This document shows positions 37,051-47,990 of a stretch of 64,000 bases of DNA, in pieces; position 1 is the first letter of the stretch; every line of letters starts with the position of its first letter. The position numbers and the translations under genes were made by a program. The DNA comes from Warburgia ugandensis (taxonomy: Eukaryota > Streptophyta > Magnoliopsida > Canellales > Canellaceae), in contig CP141127.1 of NCBI GenBank assembly GCA_035236585.1, positions 74,009,495 through 74,073,494 on the forward strand. The letters are read 5' to 3'. The notes under the pieces were generated by a model. That model saw nothing but the letters and a program-made list of their open reading frames with translations, had not been told where the DNA came from and did no database searches.

Positions 37051-38391
37051 TCAATATTTGATTTTTATGGATTTTAGCCCCAAAAGTAAGCTTAGAAAAA
37101 TAATAATCGATGAATTTGAATTAGAAAAGCATAAAGAGTTCAAAAGCTGGTACTTCAATAATTTAAAAAAGAAAAGAAAAGAAGTACAACAATATAAAAA
37201 CCAATTCTATGAATATCTTAATAAAACTGAAACAATAGAATTCTTTGATCCCTAGTTGCTAAAGACCTATCTAAGTAATGAAATTAATACACTTAGACAA
37301 TGGAGAACACCTTAAGGAGAAGAAATATTTTTGGAATTTCCACCTACCCAACCAATGGAAATAGTTGGAAAAGAGGATGGTTTAGAAATGGCGGCATTCA
37401 CTAAAATTGGGCATATTCACTCATTAAATGATCTGGCTAGAATTATAAAACAAAATAATTATACAAAATTTGATTCTTCAAATTCTTGGAGAAATAGTAA
37501 TAAAAATTGAAGATGGAATTAATAAAATTTTGGATCATACAAGAACAGTTAAAAAACAAAAACAAGAAGAAGAAGAAGAAGAAGAAGAAGAAGAAATTAC
37601 TTCAAACAAAATTGAACCCTCAATTAAACTAGCACCTAAAATAAGAAGATTCAAAATGGAAAATGATATAGATGAAATCCTAAGAATAATCAAAGACAAA
37701 ATGTTAGATCTCAAGCTTTCAACTTTGTCAAGATAGGAATCTAAAATGTAAATGGATCCTAATATGATTAGTCAACAAGATAATATTCCTGAAGATATTA
37801 GTGAAGGAGAGGTTCTCCAAATCCAAAACCAATTTTCTCAAATCAATAAAACTAAAAGAGATTTGAAAAGAATTGGCAGGTACTATTATAAAAGACCTAC
37901 ACCTACAGATGTACTAATAGAAGAAAATGATGTTCTAATTCAGAACTAATATAGGGCCAATTCAATTTACAAATGGAATATAGATGGCATGACAGACAAT
38001 CAGATTTACCAAATGGGACATAGGTTTATAATGTATTCAATTATCTATAAATAAAGAGGAAATACAGACAAAAACATTGCACTGATGGTAATAGCTGGAT
38101 TTATAGGAAAACTAAAAGGATGGTGGGATAATGTAATGACCCCTTCTCAAAGAGGTGAAATTCTTAATAAGGTCAAAGTTGAACCTAATACAAGTCAACA
38201 CTAAGAAAATGCAGTTTAAACTTTAGTCTGTACAATAATAGAACATTTTATAGGTAGCATACAAACCCAATTTGAAAATTCTAGAGCACTTCTTCAAAAT
38301 CTTAAGTGTCCTTTCCTCACTCATTTTTGCTAGTATAAGGGTATGTTCCTTGCCAGAGTCCTTCACATGCATGATGTAGGACTTCCTTATC
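37051..38391 (+). pseudogene. Copy 3 coat protein, N-terminal two-thirds
   Basis: Open pieces lie at 37,058-37,255, 37,470-37,736 and 37,752-37,949, separated by stops. Content is acidic and lysine-rich, and MDPNMISQQDNIPEDISEGE is shared with copy 4. A GAA microsatellite at 37,566-37,595 expands a glutamate run (about ten Glu) that is short or absent in copies 2 and 4. The copy ends abruptly at 38,391, before the zinc knuckle. Confidence 0.8.
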
Positions 38392-38416
38392 TGAATTTGA
38401 ATTAGAAAAGCATAAA
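38392..38416 (+). other. 25-bp templated filler at a deletion junction
   Basis: This block is identical over 25 bp to 37,111-37,135 in the same copy's coat gene. It sits between coat-protein and RNase H sequences that are about 2.4 kb apart in the viral genome. Confidence 0.85.
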
Positions 38417-38795
38417 CAACTCTAAAAATTTCTTGGATCACTAAATTATATTTCTAATTATTATCATGACTTAGCCAAGAATACTGCAATTATGTTTAAT
38501 AGGCTTAGGAAGAATGCTAAACCTTGGACCGAAGAACATACCAAAATGGTTGGGAAAATCAAAGCTAGAGTAAAATCTCTGCCATGTTTAAACTTAGCTA
38601 ATGTTGAATGGTTCAAAATAGTTGAAACATATGCCTCTGATATCGGATATGGAGGTATTCTTAAATAGAGAAATCCTTCTTCTAATAAGGAAGAATTAGT
38701 CAGATTTACTCCTAGTAAATGGAATGATACTCAGAAAAAATACTCTACTATTAAAAAGGAAATGCTTTCAATTGTAAAATGCATCTCCAAATTCC
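38417..38795 (+). pseudogene. Copy 3 RNase H fragment
   Basis: It matches copy 2 at about 32,845-33,222, including the KKEMLSIVKCISKF block. It ends at aattcc, where the orientation of the array flips. Confidence 0.8.
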
Positions 38796-38928
38796 TCATT
38801 ATTTGAGGATTGTGGCTAGCTATTACCTATCTAAGGGATATTACCCAATGTAATTAATTGTGGTTTTGGCTTTTCCCATTGCCATTGGCCAACTTGTTTT
38901 CCTTTCCAATCTTGGGTTTAGCATTCTT
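38790..38928 (-). pseudogene. Inverted ORF2 N-terminal fragment at the array centre
   Basis: The complement matches copy 2 ORF2 near 33,497-33,630. It shares aattcc (38,790-38,795) with the plus-strand RNase H fragment, a 6-bp microhomology at the inversion point. On its other side it joins RNase H sequence of copy 4 by a deletion of roughly 0.55 kb. Confidence 0.8.
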
Positions 38929-40330
38929 CCTGGGCCTATTAAACAGAATTGCAGTATCCTTGGCTAAGTCATGATAATAATCAAAAATATAATTTAGTGA
39001 TCCAAGAAATCATTGGAGTTGTTTATTATCAGTAATTTCATCAGAAAATTTAGAAGCAAATTATATACTTCTCTGAATTGGAACTATTCTTCCCTAAAAT
39101 ATATTATGACCTAAAAATCTTCCTTCTTCCAAGAAGAGTTTCATTTGTGGAGCAAACAGAACCAACCCATTCTTCTAATTTAACCACTTGAATATTTCAA
39201 GATGCTTAAAATGCTAATCTATTGATCTAGAGAATTTTAGCATAACATCAATGTATGATATAATAAACTGTCCATATGGATTAAAGATTTCATTCATAAT
39301 CCTCTAGAATTTAGAGGGGGCATTTTTTAAGCCAAATGGCATGACATTCCATTCATACTGTCCAAAAGGAATTGAAAATTTCATTTTGTATCTATCTGAT
39401 TCATGGATTTGAATATGTCAGTAGCCTAATTTCAAATCAAATTTTGAGAATATATCTGCTCCTTGCAATCTATTCAAAAGATCCCTCTTATTAGGAATCG
39501 GATATCTAATCCATCTAAGGACTCTATTGAGAGGTTTATAGTTTATTACTAATCTTGGCTTGTCTCTTTCTTGTTCCACAACTTTATTAACATAAAAGCC
39601 AGTACAACTCCACGATGGTGAAGAGTTTCTGATTAATTTTTTATTACTAAGGTCATTAATTTCATTTTTACATAGTTCAATATATGCATAGCTCATTTGA
39701 GCTGGCCGAGCTTCAGTAAGAATATCATCTTCTATGACTCCTTCAATATATGGAAGAGAAACACAATGAATTTTTCCATTCTAGAAAGCATTGGGAAGAT
39801 CAATACAAAGATTTTCTAAAAATGTATTAAGAACATTTTTAACTTTATTTTGAAAATTTTTATCCTCAATATTATTTGGAACATCTCTATAGGCTATTTC
39901 TTCCTTAATAAAGTTTATTTGTTGGTCTTTGAGAAGAATTCTTCTATCTTCATTTAATAGATGCATCTTAGGATCTGTTAGAAATTTAAAAGAAAATTGC
40001 CTTTCTTCTTTGGTGAAATAGATTCGAGTGGTATCAATCTTATCTATTGGTATAATATTATGCAAGAATGGTGTTTCGAGTATTACATGATGGTGTGGAT
40101 CCTTTTACCAACAAGGAGGGTGTAGGAATTGCATACCATAGCATTATTAAGTTTAAAATTTATTTTCAGTCCATTATTACTTGCTGAAGTCAAACTTTGT
40201 GAAGTTTTTTCAAAATATTTCTTTGGAACCAGACCTTCTTGAATACAGCTCATATCTGCACCACTATCGACAAGAGCTATAAGGTCTTATCTGTACCATT
40301 CAATTCCAACAGCAACTGTAATATTAATAT
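38929..40330 (-). pseudogene. Copy 4 protease and RT (minus strand)
   Basis: Read on the minus strand, the protease keeps VDSGADMSC near 40,260. An ORF at 39,781-40,065 covers its C-terminal part and an ORF at 39,418-39,696 the RT fingers (INYKPLNRVLRWIRYPI). The RT active site near 39,250 reads YIDVML instead of YIDDVL, so the second catalytic Asp is lost. RNase H is present only as its first part before the deletion at 38,928. Confidence 0.85.
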
Positions 40331-42700
40331 ACCATTTTTGTGAAGTGACTTGTCTAATTAAATCAAGATATTATGGTTCAAATGCATCAGTATTAGATGA
40401 CTCTCCTAATTGAGTTGGCTTATTATTTTGTTCAAGATTTGTGACTCTTTTGTCGAGCAAACTATTTTCATTTTTTAACAAAACAATTTCTATTTGAAGA
40501 TTATTGATTTCTCTCTTTAAGTCATAGACTGAAACATTGGCAGATAGAATAGGTTTATTACCTAGTCGCTTAGTGACTTTAGACATTATGTAAACATTAT
40601 CAGTATCAACTAGTTTTTCTATGTCTGAAGAAAATATTATTTTCTAAAAGATTGTTTTTCTAAGTTCTGGGTCTTCTATTTTACCTATTATTTCAAGAAG
40701 TTCTTGTTGAGATTGAGATAAGACATTTATCGAGAGGTTATTTATCTTAACAATAGATTTTTGATAATCTGAATCTTTTTCTAGTGTACTACACTATGTA
40801 CAACATTGTTCTTTATTAGAATCAGAAGAGGAGGATTCAAAGTCTATGTTATCAGACAATTCTAATTCAGATGAATTCAATCTTATCGTGGAAAGAGATT
40901 TCTTTAATTCTTCATCTATTTTAAGTTCTTCAATTTTCTTCTTGGTCCAACATTTATTAGCAAAATGACCAAGCTTTCCACATTTATAACATTTTATCTT
41001 TTAGTTGTCTTTCTTATTATAAGATTTTCTCTTACCCTTATATTTCTCAAAAGGTTTATTTTTCCTATAAGAGTTTTTCCTATTGTTCTTATAATGTTTC
41101 ATTTTTCCCTTATTAGGAATTTTTATCTTAGGAAAATCTATAGTAAATTATTGGCAAAATTTGCCTAACTATTTCTTCTCTTTGATTCTTTCTCTTTTAA
41201 GTTGGTTTCTCAACTTAATTTCATTACACAGAGATATGCCTTCATTGACACAAGAATAAACTAATTGATCGTAAGATAATTGGTCATAGGGAATTTTCCC
41301 ATTAAATTTAGATTTCAAGTAATTTTTTACCCTAGTAGCAAACAAATAAGGAAGTCCTTTAATAAATTTCTATTTTCAATATGTTTGTCCTACATCATGC
41401 AAGTGAAGGACTCTGGCAAGGAATGCATCCTTATACCAGTGAAAATGAGTGAGGGACGGACACTTAAGATTTTGAAGAAGTGCCATAGAATGTTAAAATT
41501 GGGTTTGTAGGCTACCCGTAAAATGTTCTATTATTGTACAAACTAAAGTATAAAGTGCATCTTCTTAGTGTTGACTTATATTAGGTTCAACTTTGACCTT
41601 ATTAACAATTTCGTCTCTCTAAGAAGGGGTCATTACATTATCCCACCATCCTTTCAAATTTCCTGTGAATCTAGCTATTATCATCAGTGCAATGTTTTTT
41701 TCTGTGTTTCCTCTTTGTTTACATATAGTTGAATACATTATAAACCTATGTACCATTTGGTAAATCTAATTTTCTATTATGCCATCTATATTCCATTGGC
41801 AAATTGAATTGGCCGTATATTTGTTCTAAGTTAGAACATCATTTTCTTCTATTAGTACATCTGTAGGTGTAGGTCTTTTATAATAGTACCTGTCAATTCT
41901 TGTTGGATCTCTTTCAATTTTATTGATTTGAGAAAATTGGTTTTGGATTTGGAGAACCTCTCCTTCACTAATATCTTCAAGAATATTATCTTGTTGACTG
42001 ATCATATTAGGATCCATTTCAGTTTCATATTCCTATCCTGACAATGTTGAAAGCTTGAGTTCTGACACTTTGTCTTTGATTATTCTCAGGATTTCATCTG
42101 TATCGTTTTTCAATTTGAATCCTGTTATTTCAGGTGGTGGTTTAATTGAGGGTTCAATTTTGTTTGAAGTAATTTATTCATGTTGTTGTTTTCGTTTTTG
42201 AACTGTTCTTATATGATCCAGAATTTTATGAATTCCATCTTCAATTTTTATTACTCTTTCTCCAAGAGTTTGAAGATGCAAATTTGTATAATTATTCTCT
42301 TTTATAATTGTAGCTAGATCATTTAATAAGTGAATATGCCCAATTTTAGATAATGTGGTTGTTTTTAAAACATCCTCTTGTCCAACTATTTCCATTGGTT
42401 GTGTAGGTGGAAAATCCAAAAATATTTCTTCTCCTTCAGGTGTTCTCCATTGTCTAAGTGTATTAATTTCATTACTTAGATAGGTCTTTAGGAACCAAGG
42501 AACAAATAATTCTATTGTTTGAGTTTTATTAAGATATTCATAGAATTGGTTTTTATATTGTTGTACTTCTTCTTTTTTTTAAATTATTGAAGTACCAGCT
42601 TATGAACTCTTTATGTTTTTCTAATTCAAATTCAAATTTTATTATTTTTCTAAGCTTACTTCTGGCGATAAAATTGATAAACATCAAATATTGAAATCCA
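40331..42700 (-). pseudogene. Copy 4 coat protein (minus strand)
   Basis: Pieces at 42,174-42,419, 41,826-42,017 and 40,371-40,586 give the coat region with its coiled-coil-like end (VYDLKREINNLQIEIVLLKN). The zinc knuckle CYKCGKLGHFANKC lies at 40,950-40,991 on the complement, intact. Stops separate the pieces. Confidence 0.82.
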
Positions 42701-43646
42701 TCTTTGATGGAGTAAGATTATTATCCTGTGGTTTCTTATAGACTGGATGAACAACATTGTTGTCTAAAATTCTAAGTTCTTCTATTGAACTTGACTCTAG
42801 TTTTATCAACAAAAAATCTTGATGATCTAGAGGAACAAGAAGTGATCCTTGGTAATCTAAAAGATCTCCTTGTTATCAAATCTAATCTCAACATCTCCAT
42901 CCTCAGTTTTTATTACCTGATCAAGATTCTGATTTGTTATTTGTGTCAGTGGAACAGCCTCAATTAACTGCCAAGACTGATGGAAATTTATCTCATCCCA
43001 TTTTAGGATTCTATTAACTACAATATCAGAAGACAGAAGGTTGGCTTCTATTAGAACTATCTTATTCTTTGGAGGTTTTTGTCTGGCTTTAGTAACCAGA
43101 GTTGGAAAAACCTTGAATTGGATTCTATGGGTGAGAGCTATTGTTTCAGACCCAGTCTTGAAATTATATCCGTGAGTCTTAATATAATGACTAAGAGCAT
43201 CAAGAATATTAGGATCTAACAATGATAAACTAAATTCAAGAAAGACATTAATGTAGACCGGACTGTGATAGAGGCTAGTATGTAGAACTCCCATTAAGGA
43301 AGGTACCCAGTCTAAAATCTAATATCCCTAAGGACTGCTAAAATTGAAGCATTAAGACAATTTAAGGTCAAAGGTTTAAACCCTATTTGGATTAAATCGA
43401 CATGTATAAACTTGTATTTATCTATATTAAGATATGGTCTAAGATCCTTCTTAGATAACAAATTATATTATCTAAACTAATTACTTGTTCAATTTGTTTT
43501 ATTATCTTAGTTGACAAGAAGTCAAATTTACCTATATTGTAAACCTCTTTAGGTTTAACTAATGGAATTGTCCAATTATACAATGATTCAGTATTTGTAG
43601 GATATTGTACCATATCAGTATTTTTAACATCATCATTCATAGCCAT
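42701..43646 (-). pseudogene. Copy 4 movement protein (minus strand)
   Basis: The start MAMNDDVKN is at 43,646 within an open frame that begins at 43,694. NWTIPLVKPKEVYNIGKFDF follows. The long open piece 42,857-43,294 holds the MP core (VYINVFLEF, HGYNFKTGSETIALTHRIQF). A deletion or frameshift lies near 43,430. This is the best-preserved MP core in the window. Confidence 0.85.
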
Positions 43647-44593
43647 AAATGCTAGAGGAACCAAAGTTAGTAGTCTAGAACATGCAACAATCAACGTTAA
43701 TCTAGATTTATCCCTATCTTAACCAGCATGGATTTATACTATTCTATATCCAGCATCCTAAAATATGACTGTCAATGAATTATAGCTATCCCATAAAGGA
43801 ATAAGATCATCCTACCAATCCATACTGATTATCTTACACGACTATCAACAACTTCCGGCAAACCCCAACACGCATCTCCCAAATGGGGACAAGGCCTGCG
43901 TGACTTTGGTGTTGTTCCATGAGACAACTAGTAGAATAAACAAAATAACCAAATGCCGATGCGACTTATTAGATCATAAGATAGATAAACATAGAATAAT
44001 ATAAAAGCATAACAAAAATATATTAATCCATAATCATTGCAATTCTAAACTACTAACCCAAACTTCTTAACCGATCATTGGCTCTAATTGCAGAAGCAAT
44101 ATTAAAATGAAATATACTTATAGAGCTTATGGGACTCTCATGCGTAAATATGATAAAAGGCTATAGAGGAAGTTGAAATTTTATTACTAGAATTGGAAAG
44201 GATTGTAGAAAGGAAAGATTACAAAGGACTGACACAAGGGGGCTCAAGCAGACGATTCAAGAAAAGAACCAACCAAGTGATGTCCAAACAAACTGACTTA
44301 CAACCTATATATAAACTTCGGATCTGAACTTGAATTGGTCTAGAATCCGTTACATTAATGAAAGACACAAATTGATATAAAGACTAAAGCTAATATGAAA
44401 ATAACAAAAAGAAAAAGAAAATTTCCTTAAATAGTGATATTAAAGGAGATTTCCTGCATGATTGATGTCGTTATTGACATAAACGAGATTCTCTGCCTTG
44501 TTGAGATTGATATAAAGAGAATTTTCTGAATTATTGCTGGTCGATGTCGACTTAAAGTAGATTCTTCTTACATTATTGGAGATCTTTATCATC

Positions 44594-44597
<4 letters not shown>
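43647..44597 (-). promoter_or_regulatory. Copy 4 ORF2 tail, promoter and leader (minus strand)
   Basis: From 44,597 inward the complement shows the last codons of ORF2 (gatctccaataatg), then the intergenic region. A TTTATATATA box lies at 44,298-44,307 and a leader follows. A degenerate primer site lies at 44,080-44,092 (complement TGCAATTAGAGCC against TGGTATTAGAGCC). The outer viral end is therefore within the 3' end of ORF2. Confidence 0.75.

Positions 44598-44642
<45 letters not shown>
44598..44642. repeat. (TA)n microsatellite at the right border of the viral array
   Basis: About 22 TA units start immediately where viral sequence ends. With the (AT)n at 17,341-17,369 it brackets the array. 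Confidence 0.9.
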
Positions 44643-44645
<3 letters not shown>

Positions 44646-45479
44646 CTACTAATCCCCTATATGTAAAAACCCAAATTACAGAAGTCTTACTTCCTTTGTT
44701 TCCGCAAAACCCTTATCCTCTGTTTTTTTATTTCACACAAACCGACGACAAAAAATCTATCGGTGATCAGATCATCAGATCTGACATTGTAATCCGACGA
44801 ACAAATACCAGTACGGAACATGTTGCGACATGTGTCGGTGCGTCGGACCCGCTATACCAAGGAAGCAAGAGCTAGGAGAGAGAAGATGGTGCGTGGCCGG
44901 CCAAATCAGGCAACTGTGATCGTTGGCTGCACTTGTGGGCAAGAAACAGGGGAGCGAAAAATGGGCGAATGGTTTCTGGTTTTCCGACTAGGCTCGTCCA
45001 AGGGGAAAAGAAGGGGGAAAATAGGGACCCGATACAACCGTCCTGCTGTGCGGGAGGGCGAAGAAAGACGGGTAGAGAGGCGGTGCAGCCAACCTGTCTG
45101 TTGGTTGCGTCAATCGGACAAAACGAAACAGGGGAAGAGGAGGCGGTGCGATAGCTGCTCGGGCTAGCATGCCAAATCGACAGATCCAGAGCGAGAGGAA
45201 AGCACGAAGGAGATTGGACTTCTAGGACAAAGATCCTACAGAGTTCTGGCTCCAGAGATCAGACATCACAGAGCAGTGAAAAAACTTCCCACTCTCGACA
45301 GTGAAAGGACAATGAGTCGGTGAGTCTCCTTCCTTACAGGCTCACAGACTTGTGACCCAAATTTCATTTTGAACGCCCTTCTGCGATAAAGATTGGGCTT
45401 TCACAACATAGATGTGCTATATCTAAAAGAGATCAACCTTCCCTCACGAAGATCAGACAGACATCTGGCACCAGAATCT
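44643..45479. other. GC-richer unassigned segment
   Basis: Base composition rises clearly compared with the viral array. Overlapping ORFs on both strands (for example 44,820-45,167) show no recognisable domain and look like chance frames in GC-rich DNA. No RNA gene is seen. Confidence 0.4.
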
Positions 45480-45693
45480 CCATCAGTTGTGTTTCATAGG
45501 CTATTCTATAGATGGCTCTCTACTGGAACTTATGCTGTTTGTTCGAAGACTAGTGGTGTCTTTTTCATTTGGATGATGAAGTACCCTGCAGAGTTGGGTC
45601 ATGGAGCAAACATTGGTCTTGATATTATTGTTCGGTTTGTGGAACCCATCAAGGAGCAATTCCCCATGTAGTCTTATATTGATTGCTATCAGG
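45480..45693 (+). pseudogene. Ascorbate peroxidase exon fragment
   Basis: The translated segment contains GTYAVCSKTSGVFF, MKYPAELGHGANIGLD and FVEPIKEQFPM. This matches the cytosolic L-ascorbate peroxidase exon around the distal haem pocket (family pattern AWHSAGTY ... KTGGPFGTM ... AEL.HGAN.GLDIA.R.LEPIKEQFP.LSYADFYQ). The catalytic distal His is replaced (RWLSTGTY), and a TAG stop interrupts FPM/SYIDCYQ at 45,669-45,671. A splice-donor-like GTAAAT follows CAG at 45,693, where an intron is expected. Only this exon is recognisable. The intron border suggests a DNA-level duplication or capture rather than a processed copy. Confidence 0.75.
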
Positions 45694-45904
45694 TAAATCT
45701 CAATAAGAAAATATGTTTAATTAATCTGGATTTTTTTTATATGTTTTGCTCATAAAGCTTATAGAATAGTTATGCTTCTCTAAGGATACAATGAAAAGCA
45801 AGAATTGTGAGATCTCTAATTTTTCAATTTATCTTTCATGATTTGGTTTCTGTTTTATATACAGAAATGTAAGTAACAGAGAACTGCCAGTTAGAGGAAT
45901 GAAA

Positions 45905-45916
45905 GCTCTGATACCA
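45905..45916 (-). promoter_or_regulatory. Copia-type primer-binding site
   Basis: The complement reads TGGTATCAGAGC, the tRNA-Met site common in Ty1/copia retrotransposons. It is preceded, after two bases, by GTTTACA, a plausible LTR end. The matching LTR would extend to the right from 45,919, but I could not find its other end. Confidence 0.5.
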
Positions 45917-45918
45917 CA

Positions 45919-47208
45919 TGTAAACTTTTTAATCTTAGAATGTTTACACAAAATCAGAACTGACAAAAATGGATACTTACCTCTAGCCACAGCAGATTAT
46001 CCAACAGTGTTTAAGAGTTCTTCCATTTCTAAGCAATACATGGTGATGGAAAACAACAACAGAGTTCAAATTGCTAGGATTAGAAACCCCTTAAATAACC
46101 TTTTAATTCCAGTTATCCTTACATCAAGAATATCTAAACTGTCCAAAACAGTTATTCTCATGTAATGCCAAAACAAAAATTGTCATCACCAATAGCATAT
46201 AGACTAGTAATTATTTTGAATTTAAATGTTAAGGACCACAAAAAAAATTTAAAAAAAAAATCTAACATTTAAAGCACGGGATGAATTTCACTCTCTTTTC
46301 CAAGTTAAGAAGATGGAACAAATTTTCAATCTCTTCTGCCATTCCATGTGCTTCTGCACCTAAAGAATGGCAGTGTTCAACAATATCAAGTTCTGCCAAG
46401 GCTTTCATGTCTGCTACTTCCACTCCACTAGTCTCTGGTTCTTCTTCAAGGTCAATTTCGTTCGAGCCCCAGACCGACACTGAGGCCTGACTTAGAGTAA
46501 AGAGATTCTCCTGGTTGGTTGTTGAACATTGAAGCTGAAAATAGGTTGCCTCATCCTCCGTGGACGAAAGCAAAAGAGGGGAAATATCCTGCGAATACAA
46601 TCTTGCAACGCGCGGGACCGAACCTGAAAATTACTCCGCAGATAGCAAAATAAAGAAAAAATCTTCGGAGGGTTTTAAGAAAAAGTTAAAGTCGCAGATC
46701 TAAGTGCTTTAGAATCCAAAGTAGCTGAAAAGAACCTCAGTCGTACCTTTAAATAGCGAAACGGCCGAAGGTAGTAGTTGATCAAGGGACAGGTATTATT
46801 CTGGACGACGGTGGTTGCGAAGAGTCGGTTCAATTTTAAGTTCTTTTTAGCCATTCGTCTCTTGCAATTGCACCAATTTCAGTCCTGGAAATCACGATCT
46901 TTGCTGCTGGGTTCAGTTGAGAGCGAAAATGACAACTTGTCCTCAGAGAGGAGAAGAAACCCAAAAGATGTTGACCCCTGATGAGCTCACCTGGCTCTTT
47001 AACTGCAACGTCATTCGTCACAAGCTAAACATTATCGTGATGCTTCAAGCAGGAAGAAATAAATGCCTCTTATTTTTTGGTTGGGAAAAAAATTAGATGA
47101 GCCAGGTCTCTGTACAGGAAATATGGCATGATATTTTCCTTTGTATCTTTTCCTTACGTCAGAGTACTTCCCTGCAGATTGTCTGTAATCATTTTTTACC
47201 CCAAAAGA
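45919..47208. other. Unassigned region with weak ORFs
   Basis: A 112-codon minus ORF (46,262-46,600) has an acidic, Leu-rich end but no family I recognise, and a plus ORF (45,899-46,165) is also unrecognised. Part may be the LTR that goes with the primer site at 45,905. Confidence 0.35.
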
Positions 47209-47433
47209 TTGTTTGACTCCCAAGTTTTCCGGCAGAATCTCCGGTGGCAATGAAAATCCTGGTGTCTGCAGCTTCAGGCCGTTCTTCGGCACTGCGAGCA
47301 TGACCTCTTCCATTCGAACCATTGTTTGACCCCTGGTTTCCCGATAGAGTCTCCAGTGGCGATGAAAATCCCGGTGTCTGCAACTTTAGGCCATTCTCTG
47401 GCATGGCAAGCATGATCTCTTTCATCGACGGTC
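47209..47433. repeat. Tandem duplication, 112-113 bp unit, two copies
   Basis: Both units begin ttgtttgac (47,209 and 47,322) and share tgaaaatcc(t/c)ggtgtctgca. On the minus strand they encode similar peptides (NGLKLQTPGFSSP and NGLKLQTPGFSLP), so the duplication may have been within a reading frame. Confidence 0.9.
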
Positions 47434-47990
47434 TTCTCTCAAGTGAATCATCACCCCTACTCGTGCTAACATGTAGGAAAAAGAAGCAAAGTAAGGTTCA
47501 GGAAAGAACCCAAAGAAAAAGATCATGGCCCTCGCTTCACAAAGAGCTTGTCTGAATGCACAAGATTGGTCAAGAACAACAACTCCTAAATTTCCAGCGA
47601 CCATAAGGTCTTCCCACGTATGTGTTGGAGCTCCTACCGTCAAGATCCAAACGTATGTGTTGATTAATGGGCAAGTCTTTTCAGCGGCTCAGTTGATCGA
47701 AATACCCTCTAGAGAAAAACTCTTTCCTTTCAAGATGAGATCAGCATCACAGAAGCTTGAGAGTTCAATGCACACTTGCACTCCAATCTTGGTATTTTGG
47801 ATGTTTCAATGATCTTTCATCCATAAAGCAAAGTTTCCTCAGCGAAAAACGTATTAAGCACTTCACCCACCAAGCATTTATCAAGATTGTCCACAGGAGG
47901 AGAAGAATATTGACGCTCCTCTTGCAGTACATCTTTCCTATTCGGCATGGGCACATGGGTTTCATTCAGAATCTTCTTCCCATTTGAGAG
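47434..47990 (-). pseudogene. Possible DUF4283-type retroelement ORF fragment
   Basis: On the minus strand, NLDKCLVGEVLNTFF near 47,870 is followed by ILTVGAPTHTWEDLMVAGNL near 47,600 and VVVLDQSCAFRQALCEARA. The pattern of a conserved Gly-x-Pro-x-His-x-Trp, about 25 residues before an Asp and ending in an ARA-like stretch, resembles the DUF4283 domain of plant LINE-type ORF1 proteins. There are stops and frame changes. The call rests on pattern memory only. Confidence 0.35.

Larger units (their letters stand above)
17371..44597. mobile_element. Endogenous pararetrovirus array (Caulimoviridae, florendovirus-like)
   Basis: Four main viral segments are present. Three are in plus orientation (17,500-26,182; 26,183-35,690; 35,691-38,795) and one in minus orientation (44,597-38,790), plus inverted pieces. 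The order is leader with an initiator tRNA-Met primer site, movement protein (MP), coat protein with CCHC knuckle, aspartic protease, RT, RNase H, stop, then ORF2. No integrase or LTR is visible. MP plus tRNA-Met priming identifies Caulimoviridae. A separate ORF2 after RNase H fits florendoviruses better than petuviruses, which have one ORF; this genus call is inference. One unit, measured from leader to leader across copy 2 and subtracting the two inverted inserts, is about 7.6 kb. All copies contain stops, shifts or deletions, so the locus is an old, replication-dead record. Confidence 0.85.

Noticed and set aside
17371-44597. Ty3/gypsy retrotransposon as the source of the RT-bearing array
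   Set aside because: There is a movement protein, no integrase, no LTR pair, and a caulimovirid protease-RT-RNase H order followed by a separate ORF2.
44576-44875. ORF starting with a Tyr-Ile repeat at the array's right border
   Set aside because: Translation of the (TA)n tract, running into unrelated sequence.
44820-45167. Host gene in the GC-rich segment right of the viral array
   Set aside because: Overlapping frames on both strands, no domain, no splice or start context; probably chance.
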